Positions 7,544 to 17,446 of a stretch of DNA of 64,000 nt are shown here, in pieces. Made by a program: the position numbers and the translations under genes. The stretch is from JAQBVV01 sp965249205 (lineage in GTDB: Bacteria > Acidobacteriota > Vicinamibacteria > Vicinamibacterales > UBA2999): NCBI GenBank assembly GCA_965249205.1, contig CBDFLL010000002.1, positions 124,001 to 188,000 on the forward strand, written 5' to 3'. Each line of letters begins with the position of its first letter. The stretch's first letter is position 1. The notes beneath the pieces were generated by a model, which had not been told where the DNA came from, did no database searches, and saw only the letters and a list, made by a program, of their open reading frames with translations.

Positions 7544-9241
7544 ATGAATCAGTCCGTCTTACCGGTCGTGTCACCGGGCACGCTCGAGATCGTCCCTTTG
7601 GGCGGGCTCGGCGAGTTCGGCATGAACATGATGGCGGTGTCCTGGGAGGACACCACGATCCTTGTTGACGCCGGAGTCATGTTCCCAGACCCCGATCAGC
7701 TCGGCGTAGACCTGATTATTCCCGACCTGACGTACGTCGAGGCCCGCCGAAACCAAGTCAAGGCCCTCGTCCTTACCCACGGCCACGAAGATCACATCGG
7801 CGCGGTGCCGCACGTGGTGCCGCTGTTTGACGGCCCGGTGTATGGCACGGCGATGACCCTGGCGATGGTCGAGCCGAAACTCGAAGAGCACGGCATCGAC
7901 GCTGGAGATCGCCTCAAGACCGTCAAACCACGCGACACCGTCACGATCGGTCCGCTGACGGTCGAGTTCATCCGGGTCACGCACAGCATGCCGGATTGCG
8001 TGGCGCTCGCCATCACGACCCCGCTTGGCACCATCGTGCACACGGGCGACTTCAAGATCGATCAAACACCCATCGACGGCGAGCATTTCGACTTGCATCG
8101 CTTCGCGGAGCTGGGCGGACGCGGCGTGCTGGCGCTGTTTGCCGACAGCACCAACATCGATCGCAAGGGCTTCACCGGATCCGAAGTCGAAGTGATCGAC
8201 GCCTTTGAAGAACTGTTCACGAGCACCCCAGGAAAGCTCGTGGTCGCTATGTTCTCCTCGAGCATCTACCGCATGCAGCTCCTCGTGGATCTGGCGGTGC
8301 AATTCGACCGGAAGGTGGCCTTTGTCGGCCGGAGCCTCGTCAAGAATTCGGAAATCGCGCAGCGGCTCGGGTTTCTTCGAGTGCCGACCGGTGTGCAGAT
8401 TAGCGATGTAGACGTGCCCAATTTCGCACCGCAGGATGTCCTGTGCCTCGTGACCGGCTCCCAGGGTGAACCGCGGGCGGCCCTGTCACGGGTCTCGGTC
8501 GACGATCATCGCTACGTGCGCCTTGCGGAAGACGATGTCGTCGTGTTTTCGGCTCGTGCGATCCCCGGCAACGAGAAAGCGATCGCGAGGACGATGAGCC
8601 ATATCGCCAGGCGCGGTGCGGACGTGGTGACCAACTCGATGAAACACGTGCACGTATCGGGCCACGGCAGCGCTGAGGAGATCAAGCTCGTGCTCTCGCT
8701 CGTCCGCCCCCGCTACTTCGTGCCCATTCACGGTGAATACCGCCAGCTGTCGCAGCATGCCCGGGTGGCGCAGCGCATCATGGCCGGCGTCGAACCCAAG
8801 CTGCAGGGACTCCTGGCCGACGACGGAGCCATCATCCAATTCGACGCGCGCGGCGCACGCATCGCCGGTAGCGCGCCCGCGGGCCGTGTCTTGATCGACG
8901 TCACGCGTATCGGTGAGGTCAGCGATGAGGTGCTTCGTGATCGGCGCCATCTCGGCGCCGACGGCGTCGTGATTGCCGTCGTGACGATCAGCCAACAAGG
9001 TGGGTTGCTCGTTGGCGAGCCCGAAGTGGTGTCGCGTGGCTTCGTGTTGGGCGAAGGGGACGACACATCGATGTTCAAGGACGCAGCCCGGGTGATTGCG
9101 GAATGTATCGACTCCTCCAGTGTGGAGGCCCGCACCGACCAGGGACTCATGACCGAGAAACTTCGTGGAGAGCTGCGACGGTTTTTCAAGAAGCGTTCGG
9201 GCCGCCGGCCCCTGGTCCTGCCGGTGCTGATGGAGATCTGA
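7544..9241 (+). CDS. rnj: ribonuclease J
   Basis: Metallo-beta-lactamase/beta-CASP ribonuclease with endo- and 5'-exonuclease activity, involved in rRNA maturation and mRNA decay. The 565-residue protein starts with the typical IVPLGGLGEFGMNMM, has the metal motif THGHEDHIGA (HxHxDH), MPDCVALAI and HTGDFKID in the lactamase core, the beta-CASP part, and VSGHGSAEEIKL plus PIHGEYRQL as the later metal motifs. The C-terminal FKKRSGRRPLVLPVLMEI tail is typical. Its TGA overlaps the ATG of ftsK (TGATG). Confidence 0.95.
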   Translation: MNQSVLPVVSPGTLEIVPLGGLGEFGMNMMAVSWEDTTILVDAGVMFPDPDQLGVDLIIPDLTYVEARRNQVKALVLTHGHEDHIGAVPHVVPLFDGPVYGTAMTLAMVEPKLEEHGIDAGDRLKTVKPRDTVTIGPLTVEFIRVTHSMPDCVALAITTPLGTIVHTGDFKIDQTPIDGEHFDLHRFAELGGRGVLALFADSTNIDRKGFTGSEVEVIDAFEELFTSTPGKLVVAMFSSSIYRMQLLVDLAVQFDRKVAFVGRSLVKNSEIAQRLGFLRVPTGVQISDVDVPNFAPQDVLCLVTGSQGEPRAALSRVSVDDHRYVRLAEDDVVVFSARAIPGNEKAIARTMSHIARRGADVVTNSMKHVHVSGHGSAEEIKLVLSLVRPRYFVPIHGEYRQLSQHARVAQRIMAGVEPKLQGLLADDGAIIQFDARGARIAGSAPAGRVLIDVTRIGEVSDEVLRDRRHLGADGVVIAVVTISQQGGLLVGEPEVVSRGFVLGEGDDTSMFKDAARVIAECIDSSSVEARTDQGLMTEKLRGELRRFFKKRSGRRPLVLPVLMEI

Positions 9242-11538
9242 TGGCAGAATCGCCTGTTCCTCGTCGTATCAGTGAATTCGTCGGTGTGGCGCTGTTCGCG
9301 CTCGGGTTGATCTGGCTGATTGCGCTCGTCACTCATGAGCCAGCAGACCCGGTGTGGTTCTTCACGACCGACGCCGGGTATCCGCCAGCCAACTTCATCG
9401 GCCGCGTCGGCGCGTTTCTCTCGGAGCTGTCGCTCCAATTGTTCGGCTACGCGTCCTATCTGCTCCCTGTCCTGATCGGGGCCGTCGGGTGGCACTACTT
9501 CTGGTGCCGACAGCCTGACGCGGCGTACACGAAAGTCGTTGGCGTCGCACTGTTCTTCGGGTGCGCCAGCACGTTCATGAGCCTGATCTTTGGCACGAGC
9601 CAACTGGACGGCAAGACATTTCACGCCGGTGGCTGGATCGGCACGTCGCTCGGCGCGGCGATGTCCGAGTATCTGAATAGAACCGGCTCGATCATCGTGC
9701 TGCTCACCCTGATTGCCCTCTCGGCGATCCTGTCCACGCAGTTTTCGTTCGGTCGCCTCTTCGCGCAAGCCAGCCGAGAATCGCGCGGACTCTGGATGCG
9801 GAGCGTCAGTGCGATGCGGGTCAAGATCGAGCGATTCCGCAAGGACCGCGAACGCCGTAAGGTCACAGCCAAGCACGCCAAAAAGGCCGCCCGCGCGGCT
9901 CGGGCGGCGGAGGCCGAAGCCCGCGGGGCGGACGCCAAGGCCGGTACACCGGTGGCCACCGAAGCCAAGCCCAAGGCCCCTGCCTCACCGCCCGTGGTGG
10001 CGCGGAAACCGATTGCGGTCGAACCATCACTGCCCCTCCCGGACCCTGTCCCAGTAAAGGCAGCATCGCCGCGTAGGGACGGCGTCTATACGTTGCCGCC
10101 GTCGTCTCTGCTTGATGCGGCGAAAGCCGAGCAGAAGATCGATGAACGCGAACTGATGGACTCGGCGCGTCAGCTTGAGGACAAGTGCCGCGAATTCGCC
10201 GTTGAGGGTCAGGTGGCCCAGATTCACCCTGGGCCGGTCGTCACGACGTTCGAATTCAAGCCCGACGCTGGCGTCAAGTACAGCAAGATTACCGGCCTGG
10301 CCGACGACCTGTGTCTCGCCATGCAGGCAGACTCGGTCCTCATCGATCGCATCCCTGGAAAGTCAACTGTCGGCATCCAGATTCCGAATCCCAACCGTGA
10401 GTCGATCTCACTCCGGGAACTCCTCGAATCGGACACCTTCCAGCGGTCGTCATCCAAGCTCACGTTGGCACTGGGCAAGACGATCCACGGTGAGCCGTAT
10501 CTCGCGGATCTGGCGACCATGCCTCACCTGTTGATCGCCGGCTCGACCGGGTCAGGAAAGTCGGTCGGTGTCAACGCCATGCTGACAAGCATCCTGTATC
10601 GCGCGACGCCGCACGACGTGCGAATGATCCTGATCGATCCGAAACGGCTCGAGCTCGGCATGTACGAGGAGATCCCGCACTTGCTGACGCCGGTCGTTGT
10701 CGACCCCAAGAAGGCGGCCAACGCGCTGCGATGGGCGGTGCGCGAGATGGAGGAGCGCTACAAGACGCTCGCCGCGGAAGGCGTCCGCAATATCGAACAG
10801 TACAACCGGAACATGCGACTCGTGCTCGCTGAAAGCGGCGCCGCCAACGATCCTGACGCGCCCAAGCCACTGCCATTTGTGGTCGTGGTCATCGACGAAC
10901 TCGCCGACCTCATGATGGTCGCGAGCAACGAAGTGGAAGAATCCATTTGTCGGCTCGCTCAGATGGCCCGTGCGGTCGGGATCCACTTGATCCTGGCGAC
11001 GCAGCGCCCGTCGGTCGATGTGGTCACCGGTCTCATCAAGGCGAACCTGCCGTCGCGGATCTCGTTTCGGCTGTCATCCAAGACCGACTCGCGCACCATT
11101 CTGGATTCCAACGGTGCGGAGCAGCTACTTGGCAAGGGCGACATGCTGTTTCTGCCGCCCGCGTCATCCCGGTGCATACGCCTCCACAGCCCTTACATCT
11201 CGGAACAGGAAAGCGCCCGGCTCGCCAGCTTCCTGCGGAAACAAGGCAGTCCGGTGTTCGACGATTCCATTACCGCCGAGGATGAAACGGTCGGATCTGG
11301 CGGCATCACCTTCGAGAAAGACGATCTCTATGAAGAGGCGGCGCGAATCGTCGTCGGCACCGGGCAAGCCTCCATCTCGCACCTCCAGCGCAAGCTCCGC
11401 ATCGGCTTCAGCCGTGCGGCGCGCCTGGTGGACATGATGGAATCGGAGGGGCTCGTGTCGCAAGGCGCCGGCGGTAAGCCGCGGGAGGTCCTCGTCGGTC
11501 ACAGCTATTTCGAGGAGGTTGATGCGCAGCTTCGCTAG
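9241..11538 (+). CDS. ftsK: DNA translocase FtsK/SpoIIIE
   Basis: Septum-anchored motor that pumps chromosome termini during division. The 765-residue protein has about four N-terminal membrane segments (residues about 10-190), a short Ala/Lys/Pro-rich linker, and the RecA-like motor with Walker A GSTGSGKSV (from about residue 434), DPKRLELGMYEEIPHL and Walker B VVVIDELADLMM. A C-terminal winged-helix gamma domain (ISHLQRKLRIGFSRAARLVDMMESEGLV) reads KOPS-type sequences. The ATG at 9241 overlaps the rnj stop; a longer in-frame reading to 9103 lies inside rnj and is rejected. The short linker makes this a SpoIIIE-sized rather than E. coli-sized FtsK. Confidence 0.95.
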   Translation: MAESPVPRRISEFVGVALFALGLIWLIALVTHEPADPVWFFTTDAGYPPANFIGRVGAFLSELSLQLFGYASYLLPVLIGAVGWHYFWCRQPDAAYTKVVGVALFFGCASTFMSLIFGTSQLDGKTFHAGGWIGTSLGAAMSEYLNRTGSIIVLLTLIALSAILSTQFSFGRLFAQASRESRGLWMRSVSAMRVKIERFRKDRERRKVTAKHAKKAARAARAAEAEARGADAKAGTPVATEAKPKAPASPPVVARKPIAVEPSLPLPDPVPVKAASPRRDGVYTLPPSSLLDAAKAEQKIDERELMDSARQLEDKCREFAVEGQVAQIHPGPVVTTFEFKPDAGVKYSKITGLADDLCLAMQADSVLIDRIPGKSTVGIQIPNPNRESISLRELLESDTFQRSSSKLTLALGKTIHGEPYLADLATMPHLLIAGSTGSGKSVGVNAMLTSILYRATPHDVRMILIDPKRLELGMYEEIPHLLTPVVVDPKKAANALRWAVREMEERYKTLAAEGVRNIEQYNRNMRLVLAESGAANDPDAPKPLPFVVVVIDELADLMMVASNEVEESICRLAQMARAVGIHLILATQRPSVDVVTGLIKANLPSRISFRLSSKTDSRTILDSNGAEQLLGKGDMLFLPPASSRCIRLHSPYISEQESARLASFLRKQGSPVFDDSITAEDETVGSGGITFEKDDLYEEAARIVVGTGQASISHLQRKLRIGFSRAARLVDMMESEGLVSQGAGGKPREVLVGHSYFEEVDAQLR

Positions 11539-13177
11539 AGCGTGTGCAGTGCTGGCCGCACTGACGGCTCTCGGCCCGAGCGCCCATCTGGCGGCGCAGA
11601 GCGTCGAGACCATGTACACCGACATGCTGGCTCGCGAAGCCGCGCTGCGCGACGAACTCGACCTGGCGCCACAGCTCCGTGCACGCCCCCCTGGCGACGC
11701 CTCCACGGCCCTGCTCCTCCGGGTCCGCTCGACCGTGGCGGCCTATGAACAGATCATTGGCCGCTTTCCGCGCAGCGGGTACAGCGACAACGCCCTGTGG
11801 CAGGGCGGAATGCTGTCGGCTGACGCGTTCTGGCAGTTCGGCGACACCCGCGACCGCGCGACAGCGCTGGGCATGTTCGCGCGTCTGAAATCGGAATATC
11901 CGACGAGTTCGCTGATCGCGCGGATCGCCAGCGTGTCGGCGCGGCTGAGCGGCTCCCCGGCGAGCCCCGATCACCTGACCACACTGAAGGCCGTGAGGCG
12001 CGACGTACTACGTGATGCCGTGCGCATCACGCTTGAACTCGAACACGAAGCCACGTTCTACGAAGAACAACTCAGCGGCCCTCCACGCGTCTTCATCGAT
12101 CTCGACAACACACTGGCGGTCGGCGCACTCCGGGACGCCACGATTCCGTTTCAGGGGGACGTCGTCCTGCGCGCGCGCATTGGACGGCAGGCGAACAACC
12201 GGACCAGGGTGGTGTTCGACCTGCAAGGCGCCGGACGCTACAGTGTCTACTCCCTCTACAACCCATACCGTGTCGTGATCGACTTCGAGCGGCTCCCTGG
12301 AACGGAGTCGCCGGTAATGCTGGCTGCCGGCTCGTCAGACGCGGAAACAGCGCTCGAGGACACATCCGCGGCGCCGGCCTCAGCGCGGGCAACACCCGCA
12401 CGGGGGTCTGCTGGAACGCCGCCTGCTGCCGCGACGGCCAATGCCACCGGCGGTTTCTCCCTCTCGCGCCAGCTGGGGCTTGGCATTTCGCGCGTCGTCA
12501 TCGATCCGGGTCACGGCGGTCGCGATCCCGGGGCACAGGTGCGCGGCCTGAACGAGGCTGAACTTGCCCTCGATATCGCCGTGCGGCTGGAGCGGCTGCT
12601 GAGCAAGGAGCCTGGCGTGGAGGTTGTGCTGACCCGGCGGACCAACGCCTATGTTGCACTCGAGGAGCGAACCGCCATCGCGAATCGAAGCGACGCGGAC
12701 CTGTTCCTATCGATTCACGTCAACAGCACGAAGAACGCGAGCGTGCGCGGGTTCGAAACCTATGTTCTCAACTTCGCGCCGAATCCAGAGGCCGAGGCCG
12801 TGGCCGCCCGCGAGAACGCCGGCTCGGCCAGAACAATGGGGAACCTGCCCGATATCGTGGAAGCGATCGCACTGAACAATAAGATCGACGAGTCTCGCGA
12901 TTTCGCCGCGATGATCCAGGCCGCGATGCAGGAGCGCCTCCGCAAGGCTGACCGCACGGTTCATAACCTCGGCGTGAAGCAGGCGCCGTTCATGGTGCTC
13001 ATCGGCGCCACGATGCCGAGCGTGCTCACGGAAGTCTCCTTCCTCTCCAATCGCGCCGAGGCCACGCTGCTCCGCACGCAGGTGTACCGACAGCAGATCG
13101 CCGAAGCACTGCTGGCTGGTGTCATGCAGTATCAGCACTCGCTGAAGAACCCGCCGATCCTGCGCTCCGGCCTGTAA
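11522..13177 (+). CDS. N-acetylmuramoyl-L-alanine amidase with AMIN domain (AmiC-like)
   Basis: Exported cell-wall amidase that cleaves the MurNAc-L-Ala bond, probably at the division site. The 551-residue protein has a signal peptide, a helical TPR-like region (to about 140), an AMIN domain (about 160-260; RVFIDLDNTLAVG, YNPYRVVIDFE), a Pro/Ala linker and an Amidase_3 domain. That domain has zinc ligands in VIDPGHGGRDPGA (about 328), LNEAE and SIHVN, and the catalytic Glu in TEVSFLSN. The ATG at 11522, inside ftsK, has GAGGAGG just upstream and so decides the start. The ftsK-amidase overlap links DNA clearance and septum splitting. Confidence 0.9.
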   Translation: MRSFARACAVLAALTALGPSAHLAAQSVETMYTDMLAREAALRDELDLAPQLRARPPGDASTALLLRVRSTVAAYEQIIGRFPRSGYSDNALWQGGMLSADAFWQFGDTRDRATALGMFARLKSEYPTSSLIARIASVSARLSGSPASPDHLTTLKAVRRDVLRDAVRITLELEHEATFYEEQLSGPPRVFIDLDNTLAVGALRDATIPFQGDVVLRARIGRQANNRTRVVFDLQGAGRYSVYSLYNPYRVVIDFERLPGTESPVMLAAGSSDAETALEDTSAAPASARATPARGSAGTPPAAATANATGGFSLSRQLGLGISRVVIDPGHGGRDPGAQVRGLNEAELALDIAVRLERLLSKEPGVEVVLTRRTNAYVALEERTAIANRSDADLFLSIHVNSTKNASVRGFETYVLNFAPNPEAEAVAARENAGSARTMGNLPDIVEAIALNNKIDESRDFAAMIQAAMQERLRKADRTVHNLGVKQAPFMVLIGATMPSVLTEVSFLSNRAEATLLRTQVYRQQIAEALLAGVMQYQHSLKNPPILRSGL

Positions 13178-13197
13178 ATGTCGCGGGGAGCGGCTAG

Positions 13198-13355
13198 TCC
13201 CCTGGAAACGTGATTCGTTGCACAAGTCCCGGAGCGCGGCGCCCGGATGGCGAGGCGCGACGACCGAGAATATTGGCCATATGTGAGGGAGAAGCAACGC
13301 TGCCAGGCGGGATGCCCCGCCCGGGAGTTGTGTGACAAATCACGTTTCCAGGGGA
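13198..13355. mobile_element. miniature inverted-repeat element, type 1, flanked by CTAG
   Basis: A 158-base non-coding element bounded by CTAG at 13194-13197 and 13356-13359. Its terminal inverted repeats match over 34 bases with four mismatches, beginning TCCCCTGGAAACGTGATT at both ends. It begins 20 bases after the amidase stop. The right CTAG is also the left target duplication of IS copy 1. A 12-base core, AGGCGCGACGAC, recurs in the type 3 element at 57 kb. It encodes no transposase, so movement in trans is inferred. Confidence 0.75.
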
Positions 13356-13359
13356 CTAG

Positions 13360-14654
13360 CAGGCTGCTGAAGAACCCGGGTGATCGGGCCGTTTTCTAAG
13401 GATCATGCGAGTCACCACCGACCGACAACGGTGCGCACGGCTGTGCGCTGGCCCCGATCAAGGGGCCGGCGACACGCGCGGCCGGTGATCAGGGACACCT
13501 CGCCTCCAGATTCCGCAGCCGGACCAAGTTATAGACCGTGGCGGCGAAGGTAAGCTGCCAATCCACGAGGGCGACACCGCGATGCCGGAGTTTGCGCAAG
13601 CCGCCGACGGTCTTCATCCAGCCAAAGACCTGTTCTACGAGTTTCCGTTTCCGCTGACTGACGTGATAGCCCGCATGCCGCGTGGTCCGGCCATCGATCG
13701 CACTCCAGCGGACCTTCTGAGCAACGTGGGGCGTGACGGCCCGGATACGGACAGCGGCCACAAAGCTTGCCACATCGTAGCCCTTGTCCGCCCCGACCGT
13801 GCTGCCCGGCGGCGCGCTGGCCTCCAGCAACAGCGCCGCTGCCTCGCGTTCGGCGGTCCCCGTCGCGTGAGTCGCGCAGACGTTGGCGACAAGTCCCTGT
13901 CGATTGTCCAGCAGCACGTGGCCCAGATACGCCAGCTTGGCTTCCTTCCCCTGGCCCTTCCGAGGCAGCATCGCCTCCGGATCGGTCGTCGACTGGTGCG
14001 TGTCGTTGCGCCGCCGCTCCCCGTGGAAGTTGACCGTGGGATTCCCGGGGTCATCGGGCGGGTCGCTCTCCGCCGCGTCCCGGCACCGAAAGCTCTTCAG
14101 GCTGGCCCACGCTTCCAATTGGGTCCCATCCACAGTGAAGTGTTCGTCCGAGAGCAGCCCGGCCGCCCGCGCGTGGGCCTGCACCGCATCAAAGAAGGCG
14201 GCCGCGAGATCGCCCGCCAGCAGCCGGTCGCGATTCTTGGTAAACGTGGTGGGATGCCAAACCGGGTCGTCCAAATTCAAGCCCACGAACCAGCGGAACA
14301 GCAGGTTGTAATTGAGCTCTTCCATCAGCAGCCGCTCGCTCCGCACCGTGTAGAGCACCTGCAGCAATAACGCGCGCAGCAGCTGTTCCGGCGGGATCGA
14401 CGGACGCCCTGTGTTGGCGTACAGGCCGGCGAACCTGCGCGACATCGTTCTCAGCGCTTCGTCCGTCAGCGCGCGAACCGCGCGGAGCGGATGGTCGGCT
14501 GGCACGCGCTGTTCCGGCGACAGGTAGCTGAACATGTGAGTGCTTTGCTCATCGTGTCCGCGCATGATGGGGCTCCCTTCAGCGGTGTTGGGAGCATGGT
14601 AGTACGCCGGGATCGATCTGTCGATCCCATTTCACGGAGTTTTTCAGCAGCCTG
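13360..14654 (-). mobile_element. IS element copy 1 (IS5-like), 1295 bp
   Basis: Complete insertion sequence with terminal inverted repeats starting CAGGCTGCTGAARAACYC and a CTAG duplication on each side (13356-13359, 14655-14658). It holds one transposase gene on the minus strand. Length and sequence are nearly the same as the copies at 20789 and 47514; only a handful of substitutions are visible, so transposition is recent. CTAG fits the YTAR-type target preference known for the IS5 group. Confidence 0.93.
13489..14565 (-). CDS. IS5-like transposase (IS copy 1)
   Basis: A 358-residue DDE transposase. The N-terminal half (LSPEQRVPADHPLRAVRAL) is the DUF772-type DNA-binding domain. The catalytic triad is best placed at Asp146 (FTVDGTQLE), Asp260 (GADKGYD) and Glu311 (VEQVFGWMK). 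The protein is intact and the element ends are complete, so the copy may be active. The ATG at 14565 is preceded by AGGGAG. An equally long antisense reading exists in all copies and is a GC-phase shadow. Confidence 0.93.
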   Translation of the reverse strand: MRGHDEQSTHMFSYLSPEQRVPADHPLRAVRALTDEALRTMSRRFAGLYANTGRPSIPPEQLLRALLLQVLYTVRSERLLMEELNYNLLFRWFVGLNLDDPVWHPTTFTKNRDRLLAGDLAAAFFDAVQAHARAAGLLSDEHFTVDGTQLEAWASLKSFRCRDAAESDPPDDPGNPTVNFHGERRRNDTHQSTTDPEAMLPRKGQGKEAKLAYLGHVLLDNRQGLVANVCATHATGTAEREAAALLLEASAPPGSTVGADKGYDVASFVAAVRIRAVTPHVAQKVRWSAIDGRTTRHAGYHVSQRKRKLVEQVFGWMKTVGGLRKLRHRGVALVDWQLTFAATVYNLVRLRNLEARCP

Positions 14655-14826
14655 CTAGGCTGGTCGATCCGGGGTTTCGATAACAAACAGCCTGGAGCGC
14701 AGCCCCGGCGGCGGCCTCACGTGTGAGGTGCGCTGTATATGGCGCAGCTACGCCGGCGAGCGGTTCGCCGCGATTTCTATCCGGCGCGATGAGGCACGTT
14801 CCGTCCTCCGGGACGGCAGCGATCAG

Positions 14827-17301
14827 TCAGTCGCTGGCTTCTACCACTTCGAAGAGACTGCTGAAATCGTCCGTCCATAACGGGCCGGCGTCCGGCATCG
14901 GTTCCTCATCCTCCCGCACGGCCTCCGAATCGAGGAACCCCTGGTTCCGGCTGAGCAGCACCCAGTCGGAGGAGGTCACCACGCGATCTGAGCTGGAGTA
15001 GTTCTCGACATATACCGCGCTCAGGTCCGTCTCGTCCGCAAGGCGCTGGACGATGGGGAGCAGGTCGACGAATCGGTTCGTCACATGCAGAGCCAGGATA
15101 CCGTCCGGCTGCAAGTGGGCGAGGTACGTCTGCATGCTTTCAAGCGTCAGCAGGTGGAGCGGGACCGCGTCGCTGCTGAATGCGTCGATCGCGAAGACAT
15201 CGAATCGCTGCGCGTCACCCTGCTCGAGTTGTCGCTCGAGCACGATTCGCGCGTCGCCCTCGAATACTGCGACATCCGCCCCGCGCGCCGTCGCGTCGCC
15301 CAGGAACGTGAACCGCTCGGTGGCCCATCGGGCGACAAGCGGATTCAGCTCGTAGAACCTGAAGTAGTCAGGCTCGCTCACATCTTGAACCGTGACATAC
15401 GACTCGTCCTCCGCATCGGCGTCGACGCGTGTATTAGCGTACGCGGCAGTCGTGCCCACGCCCAAACCGACTATGCCCACGCGGAACTGACGCGTGGTGT
15501 CGGCGCGCCGAGGGTGAAGTTGGATCGCCAGGGCCACGCCGGTCTCGGGTCCGTAGTATTCGGTCGGCCAACCCGGAAAGTCCGAGAGTTGACTGCCGTG
15601 ACGGATGCGTCCGTGTGTCAAGGACAGTCGATGGATCTCGCTTCCTTCGTCGCGTTCCTTGAGCGCGAGCGCACCATAGAAGTTGCGGTCCAGCTCGACC
15701 GTGCTCTCCTCTTCGTTGGTGACCTGCCAGACAAGTCCCCCGGTGAGAGATACGAAGCCCACGGCCGTCGCCCCGGCGAGGGCGATGCACGCGAGACCAC
15801 GGCGGGATGTCCACCACGACGCGAGCATCACGCCCTCCCTGCGGCGCCACAGCTCAATCAGAGCGAGCACGACAACCGCCACAACTGCTCCGAACATGCG
15901 CATTTGAGCTTGCCACGCGGCGAACGTCTCGCTTGGATCCAAGCGCGTGCCCTCCGTCCAGGTCTCGGGCCACAGCAAGACGAACGTGCCGAAGGCGATC
16001 GATACGAGTCCCGTGACCACACACATGCCGATCATCGCGCGGCGCAGGGGCCCTCTAGTCGGATCCGGGTCACCGCCTGCGAGCAGTCGAGCCAGGACGA
16101 CGCCCATCAGCAAGTAGCATGCGACCAGCAGGAGGTGGTACTCGTACGTACTCGGGAGCAGGGCGGGGGCGAGAATCGCGACCAAGAGGCCGCCAACTGC
16201 GCCACCGACAGACACAATGAGAAAGAAGTACGTGAGGTGCTGCGCCGCAGGGCGCGCCCGCGAGAGCTCCCCATGGCAACACATGCAACAGACGAAGAGC
16301 GTCAGTAAGTAGCCGACCACCTGATCCATGAGGTTGAGGTCAACGCCCCCGTATAGCAGCCGCACCGCGTTTATGAGCGCCACAGGCAACGCAGCGATGA
16401 AGAGCGGTCGCACGTACCAGCGTTCGTGGTCGAACGTCAGAATGAAGCTCAACAGGTAGATGCAGAGCGGGAGAATCCACAGGAAGGGTACCACCGCGAT
16501 GTCCATCGACATCTGGTTGGTGGTCGCCAGGAGCAGACCGGACCCACACGCTGAGAGCGATAACCACAGGAACGCTGCGCCGGCGCCAGGACGGTGACCA
16601 ACGATTGAAGCGCTGTCATCACGCACCGTCTCGGCGCCCGCGTCGCCGAGATCGACACCGCGCAGCGACCTGTAGAGCATCCATGCACAGGCGGCGCACA
16701 GCGCCCCGAACACCACGTACGCCAGAGACCAATACAGCGTCTGCGAGCGGAGTCGGACGTACGGCTCAACCAGGAACGGGTACGACAGCAGCGCGAGCAA
16801 CGAACCCAGGTTCGACAGCGCATAGAGGCGATACGGCGACCGGCCCGGGTGGAGCTGGGCGAACCACCGCTGGATAAGCGGAGCCGTGGCGGCCAGCAGC
16901 AGGTACGGTGCGCCGACCGAGGCCATCAGGATGAGCAGGATGCGGGCAACCGGGGCGTCTGCGCTCGTCGGCTTCCAACTGTCGGCAGGCGTGATTGGTA
17001 GGGCGATCAGCACCAATGCCAAGAGAACAGCGTGCAGAACCGCCTGACGACGCCACGTCATGCGACTCACGATGAAGTGCGCGTAGGCGTATCCGCCGAG
17101 TAGCATCAACTGAAAGAACAGTAGGGCTGTCGCCCAGACGCCAGACGTCGAACCGAACCACGGAAGGATGTACTTACCGATGATCGGCTGAACCTGGAAC
17201 AGCAGAAAGGCGCTCAGGAATACCGTCGTGGCGAGCAGCGCCACCGAGCCGCCCGTCCCGTCCCTGGCCTGCTCGTCGAGAGGATTTGCCGAGGCGCGCA
17301 T
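14827..17301 (-). CDS. fused membrane/spermidine synthase-like protein
   Basis: An 824-residue protein with an N-terminal region of many hydrophobic helices (about 14 over residues 20-560; starts LLATTVFLSAFLLFQVQPIIGKY) and a C-terminal Rossmann methyltransferase-like domain of the spermidine synthase type (VGIVGLGVGTTAAYA, VFEGDARIVL, FDVFAIDAFSSDAVPLHLLT). This matches the fused MFS/spermidine-synthase family, whose substrate is not settled. The Asp pair in FAIDAFSSD is where the amine-binding site lies in true SpeE. It stands upstream of a TPR/PQQ pair on the same strand, separated by 145 bases. Confidence 0.85.
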   Translation of the reverse strand: MRASANPLDEQARDGTGGSVALLATTVFLSAFLLFQVQPIIGKYILPWFGSTSGVWATALLFFQLMLLGGYAYAHFIVSRMTWRRQAVLHAVLLALVLIALPITPADSWKPTSADAPVARILLILMASVGAPYLLLAATAPLIQRWFAQLHPGRSPYRLYALSNLGSLLALLSYPFLVEPYVRLRSQTLYWSLAYVVFGALCAACAWMLYRSLRGVDLGDAGAETVRDDSASIVGHRPGAGAAFLWLSLSACGSGLLLATTNQMSMDIAVVPFLWILPLCIYLLSFILTFDHERWYVRPLFIAALPVALINAVRLLYGGVDLNLMDQVVGYLLTLFVCCMCCHGELSRARPAAQHLTYFFLIVSVGGAVGGLLVAILAPALLPSTYEYHLLLVACYLLMGVVLARLLAGGDPDPTRGPLRRAMIGMCVVTGLVSIAFGTFVLLWPETWTEGTRLDPSETFAAWQAQMRMFGAVVAVVVLALIELWRRREGVMLASWWTSRRGLACIALAGATAVGFVSLTGGLVWQVTNEEESTVELDRNFYGALALKERDEGSEIHRLSLTHGRIRHGSQLSDFPGWPTEYYGPETGVALAIQLHPRRADTTRQFRVGIVGLGVGTTAAYANTRVDADAEDESYVTVQDVSEPDYFRFYELNPLVARWATERFTFLGDATARGADVAVFEGDARIVLERQLEQGDAQRFDVFAIDAFSSDAVPLHLLTLESMQTYLAHLQPDGILALHVTNRFVDLLPIVQRLADETDLSAVYVENYSSSDRVVTSSDWVLLSRNQGFLDSEAVREDEEPMPDAGPLWTDDFSSLFEVVEASD

Positions 17302-17446
17302 TCAAGGACGGTAGCATGCCGAGCCGCAGGCGCCCAGGTGATCGATGTCGGGGAGTGGCCGTCGAAGTGCGCGAACAGCACCCCGCTCAGGATCGCTCGT
17401 CGAACACTCCGATCCTTCCGCATGGGACGCCGTCCTGCTGCGGTCG

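Noticed and set aside
15085..16308. 407-codon plus-strand frame opposite the spermidine synthase-like gene
   Set aside because: Charged low-complexity shadow of a membrane-protein gene.
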